This document shows, one piece after another, positions 1 through 10,093 of a stretch of DNA of 64,000 bases. Position 1 is the stretch's first letter. The number at the start of each line of letters is the position of its first letter. The position numbers and the translations under genes were made by a program. The notes beneath the pieces were generated by a model. The model was not told where the DNA came from. It saw only the letters and a list, made by a program, of their open reading frames with translations, and searched no databases. This stretch comes from Protonemura montana (lineage: Eukaryota > Arthropoda > Insecta > Plecoptera > Nemouridae), in NCBI GenBank assembly GCA_947568835.1, contig OX387604.1:850501-914500 (forward strand). Direction: 5' to 3'.

Positions 1-654
1 GTCACTCGGGGATTTATGCTTTTGGGGAAGAAGGATTATTCCGCAATATCTAGAGGGCATTTTTTCAGTTGCGAAGTGTGATATGTTACTATGATAAGAC
101 GTCCATAATAAACTATCAAAAGAGCTATGGGCATTGGGCAATATTTGGAGTAGCAAAGTTTTAATTAAAATTACTCAAACAAAACAACAAATGAATATGA
201 TATTTGAACAATAATTTAAGATTTTTGTCATTTTTATCAACCCTTACCGTGAAAGTGTTTTTTCTACATGAACATGATTTTTGTATATATTTTTTAAGAC
301 ATTGTTTGTAATTATCTTAATTTTTTTATTTACATTACACTAACCTAACCATGTTTTTTCCCTTTGCTTCAATTAATGTTATGCACAGAGCCCTGCTCAT
401 CTGTGGGGTTGATAGATAAGAATTACAATTTGAATAATGCATGTTAACATCTGGGACAAATTTACACAATTATTAAATTAATTGAAAAATTGATAAAAGA
501 AAACAAGTTTCAATAATAATCAAAATAAAATCATTTAATAGTAGAAGGTAGGGTAATTACCACCGAAATTCCAATGTGACAACTCAAAATGTTAATTTGA
601 CTTGGGCTAAAAAATGTCATTTGATTAAGCATCTTTGTTTTGATTTGCTTCTAG
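1..654. other. upstream intron of the Mitf gene, no exon seen
   Basis: AT-rich sequence left of the first recognisable Mitf exon. It ends in an acceptor (CTAG at 651-654). I see no coding exon or repeat I can name. It is inferred to be intron, because the exon at 655 encodes the middle of the protein and the N-terminal exons must lie left of the window. Confidence 0.5.
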
Positions 655-3600
655 AATGGACAGAATGGAAGCCTGTATGAGCAGCTGATAGCTCTGGGTG
701 GGGGTGGCCTGATCAAGTCCAGCAACTCATGTCCATCTGAGCTGGACATCAAACCTGAGCCGCTGCTTGATTTGGGTGATGTTGACTACCATGCACTCGC
801 TAAAGATCGACAAAAGAAGGACAATCACAACATGAGTATGTGTCCACATTTCTCTTTTATATCAATCCATAACTAAAAAATTAACCTGGAAGGAGAAGTG
901 AAAAAAAACCAAGATATGCATGGATGGTAATGCTTATATTAACTGGCCAATGAATGTGAGAGTGTTTTATTGCCAAAGTTAAATCATTTTCTTCTTCAAT
1001 GCCTCATCATTATTTTGGTGTTTTCACTGGTCTACTTTGATTTGCATCTTTGAAGCTCAAACCAAGATTCTCCCCAGACTATTAGGGAGAGGGGGTGACT
1101 CCAATGTAACCACCGACAAGAATGCATTACAGGACTCTTTGATAAGGGGGGGGGGGGGGGGGGGAGGTGATTTTATTGAGAATTGCATAACTTAATAAGA
1201 GATAATGTTCTTACTGATAAAACCAGGGGCGTAGTGTTCCAACTGAATAAGGTGGGTAAATGGTGATTTTTGAGTAATTGACAGAATTTATGAAATTTAC
1301 AAAATGTTCACAGTGAAATTCTTGCAACATTTCTAAGAGTTCCAGCCAGCTGATTTATTTGCATCGTTTTCTTTGGGTCCTGTAATCTCCTTGTATGGGT
1401 TTCATCAGCAGATGTTAATAAATTGGTTAAATTGGTCCAAATCAATTAAACACTGTAGTTCCCTGACATTCCAAGTTGTAGAAGTGGGGGGTATGGCTAG
1501 AAAATACATCAGTAGTGGGGTGGACTGCGCCCACTTGCTTACCCCGATGAAACCCATCTCGTTGCCAATTTGTCACCACTTTTACCTTTGCAAATGAGAG
1601 CAGCAGAGTTTTTGGGGAACAGGCTGCCAAACACTGATTGTAAAAGCACAAGATTGAAATGAGACACAAAGTTCTTAAAATTCGAAGAAGGTATTAACAT
1701 TTCAGTTCCAGCAAAGCACCTGAAAAATGAGTCCCTCCTGTACCAGTCCAATTGTGCTTTTGTTTAATTGATTCACTAGTGACTGATTTGTTTGGGTACA
1801 TTTATTTTCTACCTGCTGAGTTTAGAATTGTCCTTTCTATGCAAATTACTCTTGACCTTTGCTCCAATTTGCTTAAGAAGTATTCATCTTATCTGCAGAA
1901 AAAATGGTTGTCTCATTTCGATAGATTTTTTATTTTAAATCCAGGATAATTAGTTGAGTACACAGCTTATGCAGCTTTTGGTTTCTAGCAGTTCCCCTTG
2001 ACCATTCACACCTTCAAGTAGTTCAAATGGATAGAACAAAATCTGGAAGCAATTACATTGCAGCTATACCACAGTTCTTAATCGAGGCAACTTGCTTGTT
2101 TTGATTTATAACATTTGTTGGTTTGAAATGAGAACTGTTTTAAACTCTAGATAAATTGCACTCCATTTTTGCAAATAACTCCTTTGAAATATTATAATTT
2201 ATCAATCATCTTCTATTTCCAGTCGAGCGAAGAAGACGGTTCAATATAAACGATCGGATTAAAGAACTAGGCACGCTGCTACCAAAGAATAATGATCCGT
2301 AAGTTTTCTCACCTTTCAATTCTTGTCGCTGTTAGGCATTCAATCATCTGTGAATTGGGTAAGAGGAAACACAACGTATCGTAGATGAAATGGCGGGTTG
2401 CGAAAGATACAGCGAGTTGTAGTGTTCAGCAGCTGCCTTGTTCAAGTAGAGTGTGGAACAAGATGCAATGAGTTCAGTAAAGTTAAGTCAAGACTTCAAC
2501 CACCTTTAAAAACCTTTTTAAAAACCTTCTGTTTTTTATTATTTCAATGGCCACTCACATACACATGATCTCCTACATTTATCATAGCTTGTTTGTTCTA
2601 AACTCTGCTTCGTTAACAAGGCAGAAGCTGAAAGGTTATAAATCAACATCATTCTTTACCGGTTATTTCAACTTCGGTAAGTTGTGTTTTCTTCTTCTTT
2701 ACTCTTTCTCTTCCCCCAGCTCACATATCACGCTGGTGGTTCACATGTCTTATCTGGTTATTCTTATTTTCAGATATTATGAAATTGTCCGTGATGTGCG
2801 GCCAAATAAAGGAACTATTCTCAAATCATCTGTTGATTACATTAAGGCATTAAAACATGATGTCCAAAGAATGAAGCAAGTTGAAGCTCAACAAATTAAA
2901 TTAGAATCACAAAATAAACGCTTGTTGCTGCGAATACAGGTGAGAGAAACGTAGTTTTGTTATTTTTAGACGCATCTATTCAAACTACACTGGACTTCTT
3001 CCAACTCTTATACTTCCATTAATTGAATTCTTTGCATGTTCATTCTCATTCCCAAACATACCAGTTCTATTCATTCTTGGCTTATGGAGAAACAACGTTT
3101 TAGGCCCTAAATGAAGAACGTAAATCTCTAGGTTTACTTTTATTTTGCAAATAACGGCTGCAAATTGTTAAAGGGTTGCCTTATAATTATCAAATCAGAA
3201 AACTTCTTTGTGCTGGGGAAGCACAAGTCCACTTTACATAGTTTGTACATTTTAAGTTTAAAAATTCAATTGGAAGGAACCAAAATGTAATACATTTTTT
3301 TCTTTTGCATAACATATAACCTATGCACTTAAAGCAAAAGTGGATCTTGTCTGCCAGGTTTGTTCTGGGTAGGATTGCAGTTCTAAACACAGTGTGTGTG
3401 TTTTTTTTTTATCTAAAAGCGTTATCTTTCTGAAATCGGTGCATCTATGGGTCCTTATTTCTCTTCTTTTCTGTCCATATTTCTAGAACCACACTGAACT
3501 GTTGAGCCTGAGAAACAATTCTCTTTTTTTCAATTCAACCAACCTTTGATTGACTTGTCGTGTTTAACAATACACTGTTATGACATCTGGCCGTTCGGCA

Positions 3601-5383
3601 CTGGTCTAATGGCTTCGGTGAATGATGATGAGGATAATAATTAACCTAACCTAGCCTAGAAGGGAGGAGAGGAAACCCAGTGCCGGCACCTAGCCTACTG
3701 CTGTCGATGAGCTCCAAGGGGACCACCGGCTTAACGACCCTTCCGAAGGACAGCAGGATTCCTCCACAAATCCATGCTATCGAGAGGTTGACAACCAAGG
3801 CGAATGAAGTTTCTGTACTAAATTTCATCCCTCCAACATCTCTCTCGAACAGAACTGGTCATGTGTAAGATGGTCAGCCATCCAATACCTGACTCAGGGC
3901 AGTGTTGCTGAACTTCGGTAATCTCACGAGAACCGGTATTTCCAACATGCCAAACTGTTCGTTCAAAACCAACCTTTTTATCATATTTCTAATTGCTGTA
4001 CATGCTACAATCCTGCAAAACCAGGCTAAAAAATTTGACTTGTTTATTGGTTTGTTTCAACCCATTCACTTTCTAAAAACAAAAAGTCAACAAAAATGTA
4101 TAATTACCAATTCTACTAGAGTAAAATTCATGAAGCCAAAGCATTTTTTAAATATTTTTTATGGGAAAATGCTTATCCAAAAAGTTCAACTTTACCCTGA
4201 AGCTAACTTTTGAACTCTAATTTTCTAATATCCACTTTTTCAGGAGCTCGAGCTGCAAGCCAAGGGGCATGGCTTGCCTGTCTCAGAGTTTGCCTGGCAA
4301 CACACAGCCCCATCTACCGTCATCTTCAACTCATTTGCCAAGACTAGTCACAGCCTGCAAGACCCCATTCAGAAGGTGAGAAGTCTTGCACTTTTCACAG
4401 CTATGCCTACCCCAGTGGTTACAAAATAGCTAATTATCACTATCAAACACCACTTTTTATATTCAAACATATATATTTTACAAACTTTCTTGAGTTTATG
4501 AGATTTGGGCTTAAAAAGTTTAATTTTTCTGTTTTACACGCTTTCCTTGCATTGGGTAGGTCCCAGCTACAATGTTGCAGGGCTAACACGGTTGAGGTTT
4601 TCTGTTAGTTTTGGTGGTCATTCTAGGCACTTATGTAGATCTTCACCCAAAATGGGACATGCTCATGATCTTATCTCCTACTCATTCTTCCTACGAACTC
4701 CCAGGCCTAAGAAACAGCAGCCACTTGCTGCCAAGAGATTCCCAGTGGCTACAGCTACAGTGGTAGTAGAAGGTAGTAGTGACAAATATTGTCTTAAGTA
4801 TTTAGTGCCTCATCTGTTTGTGCCACTGGTCACTGTGGCTTCCACCCTATCTGTATGCAAAAGAACAGTTGATGCTGTTAAAGTATTCCTATGACTTCGA
4901 TCATTTTTGTTGGATCATTTTATATTAGAAATCTCATTAATCTGAATGTTTGAAGAGAACATCAATCATCTCAATCATTTCAATCATTTCAATCATTTTC
5001 AAACTCGAGTACCATGAACTATTTTTCCTCAAAACTTTTGGAACCTACCATACGCTTATACATTAAATGCGATAAGATTAAATTTTGCCACTGATGACAT
5101 GTTTTGTCTAAGATTAATTTTACAAGCTAACTCTGCATTGAACTTACGCTTGTTGTTTTAATCCTTTCAGATGCCAGACATTTTGGCAGAAGCTGCAACG
5201 CTAAGTGCAAGTGAAGTTGAAGATTTAATGGACGATGACGTGCCAGTGAATGGTGACCCTATGTTGTCATCTCCTCACCTGCCCAGTCCCGCACCCCCCG
5301 ACCATCACCATCACTGCATGGATGACGATGTGGCAGATGAGGATGAAGACTCACTAGTTGGTGACATAGACATGGTGGCATGA
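655..5383 (+). CDS. Mitf: Mitf/TFE-family bHLH-leucine-zipper transcription factor, 3' part (5 exons)
   Basis: Join 655-835, 2223-2298, 2774-2939, 4244-4375 and 5171-5383. Every junction is GT-AG, the phases agree, and the joined exons give about 255 residues. Exon 1 carries the SNSCP patch and ends in the basic-region lead [14 protein letters not shown]. Exon 2 gives [21 protein letters not shown], which is the DNA-contacting basic region and helix 1. Exon 3 gives helix 2 ([19 protein letters not shown]) and the start of the zipper. Exon 4 continues the zipper and exon 5 is an acidic tail. Known family role: a nuclear dimer that binds E-box/CLEAR sites and drives lysosomal and autophagy genes. 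Helix 2 is preceded by [10 protein letters not shown], the insect type of loop, rather than the short vertebrate DMRW. The N-terminal exons are outside the window. Confidence 0.95.
1146..1164. repeat. G19 homopolymer in a Mitf intron
   Basis: A run of 19 G in an AT-rich intron. The length may be unreliable in an assembly. Confidence 0.95.
2223..2298 (+). CDS. Mitf: Mitf exon encoding the basic region and helix 1
   Basis: This 76-bp exon is flanked by CCAG and GTAAGT. The first codon is completed by the last A of the 655-835 exon (A|TC, Ile) and the last codon runs on into the next exon (CC|A, Pro). The run of four arginines after Ile-Glu holds the E-box contact residues of the MiT family (His-Asn on the previous exon, Glu-Arg-Arg here). 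I see no disabling change. Confidence 0.93.
2774..2939 (+). CDS. Mitf: Mitf exon encoding loop, helix 2 and start of the zipper
   Basis: This 166-bp exon follows a TTTTCAG acceptor and ends CAG|GTGAGA. It encodes an extended loop ([13 protein letters not shown]), helix 2, and a leucine/isoleucine heptad stretch ending LLLRIQ. The extended loop also occurs in insect Mitf. Vertebrate MITF has a shorter segment here. Confidence 0.93.
3590..3960 (-). repeat. SINE-like repeat with a 5S-rRNA-like head (copy 1)
   Basis: Read on -, the head at about 3960-3860 resembles the internal promoter half of 5S rRNA. It has an ATACCGGTTCTCG block, CCGAAGTTCAGCAACA (like 5S box A) and TATTGGATGGCTGACCATC (like 5S box C). 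The body then has a CCTTCGGAAGGGTCGTTAAGC segment and a GGTTTCCTCTCCTCC segment. It lies inside the Mitf intron 2940-4243. A second copy in the opposite orientation at about 40198-40540 shares the box-C segment and both later segments. This argues for a dispersed element rather than a lone 5S pseudogene. Confidence 0.6.
5171..5383 (+). CDS. Mitf: Mitf terminal exon, acidic C-terminus
   Basis: The last coding exon follows CTTTCAG and has 70 codons before TGA at 5381-5383. It has an acidic patch ([12 protein letters not shown]), a short proline-rich stretch, a His run and a second acidic run ([12 protein letters not shown]). The motif LEDILMDD...DPLLSS of vertebrate MITF corresponds to VEDLMDDD...DPMLSS here. 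That match supports homology out to the C-terminus. Confidence 0.9.
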   Translation: MPDILAEAATLSASEVEDLMDDDVPVNGDPMLSSPHLPSPAPPDHHHHCMDDDVADEDEDSLVGDIDMVA

Positions 5384-6310
5384 CTTAAAACCAAGTCTCA
5401 AGAATCAGTGTTAAAGTCCAAGGTTACGATACCTAGTTTACAGGCTATTTTAAGCTGACGGAAGGTTTATTATAATCACAGTTTCAACATTGAATATCGT
5501 TCACCCACAGCTAAAAAGAAAACATCCAATTTACTATGTTTTACAGTGCCGATAACCAAAGAATGGACTTAATTTTATTAGTGAGATTTGCACCAGGATA
5601 TTTATGTGTTTCACAAAGTTTTGTGGCAATTGTTACTCAGCTAAACACTGTTGCTGTGTTTAAAGCCAGTGATGTGCGTGCACCGGGATTGTATTTCAGG
5701 ATGTGTATTGAAAATCAGTGCAAAATCAGTGCAATCGACACCAATTTTATTTGTTTTCATTCAGTGCCTCGGTCATTGGTTTAAAACTTTGGCTTTGCAC
5801 TAAATTAGAGCTTCACAAATAATTTTTGGTGACATCATGAATAATTCCAAAAAATTATGATGTAATAGGAAAGAAGAAAAAATGTCAAAAACATCAATTG
5901 TGATGATGAACTACCACATCGTTTCTAAAGGCTCAAATTTCCATGAATTTTCTTTTGGAAGTGCAAATCAGATACATTTTTTGTTATTTTTACTTTCATA
6001 CAGATCACATCACATCAGAATTATCACCTTAGAACATTAATACTGTCAATTTAGTATTTACGTAAATGAACCTTCGAGTTTCATAGCCAAAGTTTATTTT
6101 CAGATTCGCAAGTCTAGTTATACAGTCGTTACAGTACATTTAAGACGTTGATACATTTCTTGAAAATGATCACCTTATAATTCTTGCTCGATGAATGGCA
6201 TAGAGCCATTCCTTGCCATTTTATGTTGTTTTTATATTCCTAAAACTATTGGTCAATTTTAAACAGTACACAACTTGATATTTTTGAAATAAAACAAACC
6301 TTCCACAGCA
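5384..6310 (+). other. Mitf: probable Mitf 3'UTR with AATAAA at 6288-6293
   Basis: AT-rich non-coding sequence follows the Mitf stop. A canonical AATAAA hexamer lies at 6288-6293. If it is used, the 3'UTR is about 0.9 kb. The use of this site is inferred. Confidence 0.5.
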
Positions 6311-6723
6311 ATTTCCCTTAAAAGGTTTTTGGTTTGCTTCATTTCTGTTTGCAAAAAGCAGTAACGGCACAATACCACCTTAAAGCATGCTGGCAGCGAA
6401 AGGCGTCAAGGTGGTCGCAGGCCTTGCGGGGTGCCTAGTTCTGTCACTGAAAAGTTATCAATAATTGATTTCATGCCATTCCAGTACCAAACGGCCAGGA
6501 GGAGTTTGTCGGCCGATGCAGTGCATCCACGCAGCAGATGATATTTATCTATGAAATAAGCAAGTTTGAGGCTGTTAGTTGACAGGAGTCAGGACCAAAA
6601 CCTCTCCAACATTATTTTATATATTGCTAACTCCTCTTTCTATAACATAATTCAACTTGCAGGTTTTATTGTTTTTCTGGTGTTTCCACTATGGAGCTGA
6701 AACCAGCAAGCGATTGATGCAAA

Positions 6724-7029
6724 GGAAGCAAGACTGGAAAAATATGCAACCGAACCGGGATACGTACCCGGGACCTCCCAATTGTCGGTCGGAAGAGGCC
6801 GGGGAAGAGGTCTAGGCGACTCGAACGTAATGACAAGTTCTTAACAACTCTCTTATCCCTCCCTCTATGAGGCCTCTCCTCCTTGAAGGGGATCCTTTAT
6901 CCCACCCGGCAAAAACTGGAATATGTGTGCCTGGATAGCTCTTTTTGTAGAGCACCCGACCGGCAATTATGAGGTCCTGGATTCGTATCCCAGTTCGGTT
7001 GCACATTTTTCCAGTCTAGCTCCTCTTCC
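6724..7029. repeat. foldback element or inverted pair of tRNA-like SINEs
   Basis: The left arm (about 6724-6792) and right arm (about 6956-7029) are inverted copies with few mismatches. Both carry GACTGGAAAAAT, then TGCAACCGAAC and GGGATACG, and end in an ATTG(T/C)CGGTCGG block. The right half read on + is tRNA-like: a D-arm-like GCTC...GAGC, then a T-arm-like GGATTCGTATCC. Either two tRNA-derived SINE ends sit tail to tail, or one element with long terminal inverted repeats has captured a tRNA-like end. Confidence 0.6.
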
Positions 7030-7568
7030 ATAAATCAGCTTGGTTGGTTATTAAAATATGATGTCTTATAATATTAACACATGTTTGGTATAAATATTCA
7101 GAAATTTCTGATTTGCAACAGCAAATTTACTCTCAGACAAGAAATTCTTCTTTAAGAATCTTGGCTTGTTGATACATAATCTTACATCATGATCCATGAT
7201 AAAAAAAATCTTTTATCCCTTCACTGATGAAGCATCTGTGTCGCTCATTGGACCCTGAAGTCATGGTTTTCGTATCGCAGAGCAGTTGACATCAGCTCGG
7301 ACCTGACCCTTTCTAGCTTCTACTGCCAAAGCACTGACAGAAGTGATATAGCAGGCACTCGTAGCAGGCACTCTATGCTCTCATGACCGGAAACTTAAAG
7401 CTCCTGATTTTATCTGATGAAACAAGCTTTTCTTCCTGGCTGAAAATGCTTACTTTTGCTTAAGTTTATTGGTTTGGGTTTGTGTGAGATCACTGCCTTG
7501 TGATGTTTTAGGGATGTGAACTTATCACACTTATCATTTTTTATACTACATCGAAATCTTTTTAAATT

Positions 7569-7660
7569 GGCAACCAGTGTCGGACTGGCCAGGGCAGCCA
7601 GGCGGCAAATGCCGCCGGGGCCTCCAGCCGGCCGGGGCCCCTGGGGCCCCCATTTACAAT
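7569..7660 (+). repeat. GC-rich dispersed repeat, CAGTGTCGGACTGGCC type (copy 1)
   Basis: This copy contains CAGTGTCGGACTGG followed by GGCAAATGCCGCCGGGGCC. The same blocks occur in reverse orientation at about 12134-12234. I do not know the family name. Confidence 0.55.
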
Positions 7661-7904
7661 AAGGAAGTTGTTTAAAACATTTTTTAATTTATAGTCATTT
7701 AATTATGTTGTCTTAATGTTGCAAATAGCCAGTGCTTGTTATCATTGAGCCACGCTGCCCTGATGGCAACAGGTTGGTGGAAGTCGTATATAAACACTTG
7801 ATTTTAGACTTGGTAAAAAAAAATCATGAAAGTTATATTTCGGATCATCTCTCCCCATCCCTTCACTTGATCCATGTTCCAGGTGAAGGGGTTTGTAAGA
7901 CAAA

Positions 7905-7980
7905 TGTAGGAGGTGCCGGGAAGCGAACTGCGGACCCCACGCATTGGAACTCACGACCATCCCACTGCATGGTAGGACAC
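7905..7980 (-). repeat. tRNA-like remnant, weak
   Basis: Read on -, GTCCGCAGTTCGCTTCCCGGC resembles a tRNA T-arm with an imperfect B box. The 5' half does not fold convincingly. Probably a SINE fragment. Confidence 0.35.
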
Positions 7981-8540
7981 ATATGCTGTTACTGATTTGT
8001 TATCAACATGCAAGTCAATAAAACAAGATGTAAATAAATCACTTCTAGCAGTAATATTTATGTGTGAATCCTGATGGGTAGGCCACTCATCGTACACGTG
8101 TGCACTGACGTCGTGTTTACAGTCCAGGCGTTGGGTGTGCAGTTACTTCAATTTCCACTCAAAAAATATTGAAAAATCAATGGACGTTTTTTATGTTTCT
8201 TACGTTTATTCTTGATTTTTGAAGATTCGCCCATACTGTGATCTATGGGGTATTTTGCACCCCCGAACACGATGGGCTATTATGGGCACGATTCCGTTAT
8301 TTTATATCTTCAAGGTTGGCAGTTCAGCAAGGTGGGTACACGGGTTACCGACCGATGGCCGTGATTTATCGACATTTTAATTGATCAAGTACATTTGATA
8401 TCCAACAGAATGCGTTTGCGATTACTGTGTGATTTAACTCGACTGCTGGTTCGGTGATACTTGTTTGGTATGGTTGACCAGGATACCTGCATTCGAACAA
8501 CGGGGTTCGACTGGCGTTCCTCCAGTCGGGCTTCAAGGCT

Positions 8541-8620
8541 TGCATTTTCGCGTCAGATCGTGGCAACTGGTGAAAGCCCATATTTTTGGAGTGGCCGTGG
8601 CCTCAGCACTGCTTGGTGTT
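8541..8620 (-). repeat. dispersed repeat, CACCAGTTGCCACGATCT type (copy 1)
   Basis: Read on -, this shares CCAAG(C/T)A(G/A)TGC, a CCACTCCAAA block and CACCAGTTGCCACGATCT with the + strand at about 10583-10665. The family is unknown to me. Confidence 0.5.
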
Positions 8621-8690
8621 GGGGCCCGGTCCGGCATTTACACATCGTGTAGAGGCGAAACCTTCTTTCTCTATTAGCGCATGGTTGATA

Positions 8691-8780
8691 TCGTGGTGGT
8701 GGTGATGGTGATGTTGGTGATGTTGGTGATGTTGGTAATGTTGTTGGTGTTTGTGTTAATGCTGATAATGTTGTTCGTAT
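8691..8780 (+). repeat. degenerate TGATGTTGG minisatellite
   Basis: GGT/GAT triplets pass into several copies of the 9-mer TGATGTTGG and then decay into related TG-rich sequence. Confidence 0.85.
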
Positions 8781-9145
8781 TATTGTACGTTATCTTCGTT
8801 ACAATGTTTGTGATGATGTTTGTTCATTTCTATGTCGCATGATTATATAATGTAATTATAATTCCGCATAACTTGTCTGTATATTACTCTTTCCCCGTTT
8901 TCCTACTTCTTCTTATATATTTACTTTATGTATTTATAATATAATATATATTAATATTTAATTTTTCGTACTTAAGTTACTTTTTCTTTTAGTAACAGTA
9001 GCCATCTTTTCATTTATAGTTCCCCACCATGGCCACTATTGTTTCGTTGATTATCACCCCCTAGTAGCCAGGCTAGGAACTAAAATATAATTTGAAATTT
9101 TTTTCTTGCCCTGGAGGATGATTGGTGTGATTAAAAAAAGATGTA

Positions 9146-9218
9146 GGCAACGAGGATCGAACGCAGGACGTTTGATACCTGATGCACATAAACCGCTCGA
9201 CCACAAGACCCGCTCTCC
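9146..9218 (-). repeat. tRNA-like element (SINE head or tRNA pseudogene)
   Basis: Read on -, GTGGTCGAGCGG fits a pol III A box and GCGTTCGATCC fits a B box at normal tRNA spacing. The T stem has at least two mismatched pairs and the acceptor stem is not closed, so a working tRNA is unlikely. It is the first clear member of the same-strand run at 9.1-11.5 kb. Confidence 0.5.
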
Positions 9219-9509
9219 ACGAAATGTTTTTTTGGGATACATAGATTGTTCAACTGTGACAACTCTATCAAAATTTCCGAAAAAAATCTCAAATACTGTC
9301 TCCATGATTTTCAATAAAAGATATTTCGACGAAACATTATAAACATCAGCTTCAGTATTGCCCATCATCGTACAAAATAAAAATACGTTCGAAGTCTTGT
9401 ACAGTTTACTCATCCTGGATCTTTCACTATGTATGAACGACAAGTGGTGTCATCTAACACCACTTGGACACCCAGGACAACGGTGCCATACTCTGGCGCT
9501 GGCCATTAG

Positions 9510-9756
9510 GTCTAGCATCAAGCGTATAGGAACGATTACAATGAGTGTTACGCATCATCAGCGCCACATGTTGACAGGAGTTTGTACTACACTTTGAACA
9601 AATTATTTTCCGATTAGTTAATCAATTAGATTAAAAATCAGACTTGGCAAATGTCTTCAATTTTTACAAGTCCAGAGTATAGTACAAAATCCTGCCAACA
9701 GGTGGCGCTGATGATGCCTAACACTCATTATCGTTCCTATATACTTGATGCTAGAC
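9510..9756. mobile_element. MITE-like foldback element with about 79-bp terminal inverted repeats
   Basis: The left arm 9510-9590 and right arm 9678-9756 are inverted copies. They start with GTCTAGCATCAAG, continue through GTATAGGAACGAT (left) or its variant with ATATAG (right), then ATGAGTGTTA and GCATCATCAGCGCCAC, and finish near TTTGTACTA. There are few mismatches and small gaps. The 87-bp centre has no coding potential. No clear target-site duplication is visible. A non-autonomous DNA transposon is the simplest reading. Confidence 0.7.
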
Positions 9757-9769
9757 GTAGGAGCCCAGC

Positions 9770-10036
9770 GCGTGAGCGACTGGCGCTCCGCGCCAGTCGC
9801 TCACGCACGCTGCTGGGCCCTGGCGCGGAGCGCCAGGGCCCAGCAGCGTGCCGGCGCGCCGGTGCACCTGAGCGCGCTTCGCGCGCTCAGGTGCACGGGC
9901 GCGACGGCGGGCGTTTTAGCGCGCGAAGCGCGCTAAAACGCCCGCCGTCGCGCGCTCACGCGCGCGAAGCGCGCGTGAGCGATTCAAAATTGCGGAGCGC
10001 GACTGGCGCGAAGCGCCAGTCGCGCTCCGCAATTTT
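9770..10036. repeat. array of seven back-to-back perfect palindromes with 3-nt loops
   Basis: Units by position. H1: 9770-9786/9790-9806, 17-bp stem, loop TCC. H2: 9805-9826/9830-9851, 22 bp, loop GGA. H3: 9851-9862, perfect 12-bp palindrome without a loop. H4: 9862-9877/9881-9896, 16 bp, loop TTC. H5: 9899-9924/9928-9953, 26 bp, loop GAA. H6: 9953-9965/9969-9981, 13 bp, loop GAA. H7: 9986-10009/10013-10036, 24 bp, loop GAA. All stems are perfect and neighbours abut or overlap by one or two bases, with gaps of at most 4 bp. The block is very GC-rich against AT-rich flanks. H4-H7 carry GCGAAGC at the tip on one strand, a sequence known to form an unusually stable DNA mini-hairpin. Function unknown. 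Confidence 0.9.
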
Positions 10037-10093
10037 CGTGGTATCTTTACCGTTCGCTCAAAAAAAAAAAAAAGGTGTGAAACTGCAGTAGTT

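Noticed and set aside
4505..4894. A 129-codon + frame between the last two Mitf exons.
   Set aside because: It lies inside the intron 4376-5170, has no motif, and the flanking splice sites join the known exons directly.
9770..10036. A CRISPR array or a bacterial contaminant.
   Set aside because: There is no constant repeat with unique spacers; the stems themselves differ. The flanks are ordinary AT-rich arthropod-like DNA with SINEs and no bacterial genes.
9651..10091. A 146-codon open frame (and antisense frames) across the hairpin array.
   Set aside because: The arginine/alanine-rich product is what any GC-rich palindrome gives on both strands. The peptide mirrors itself and has no family motif.
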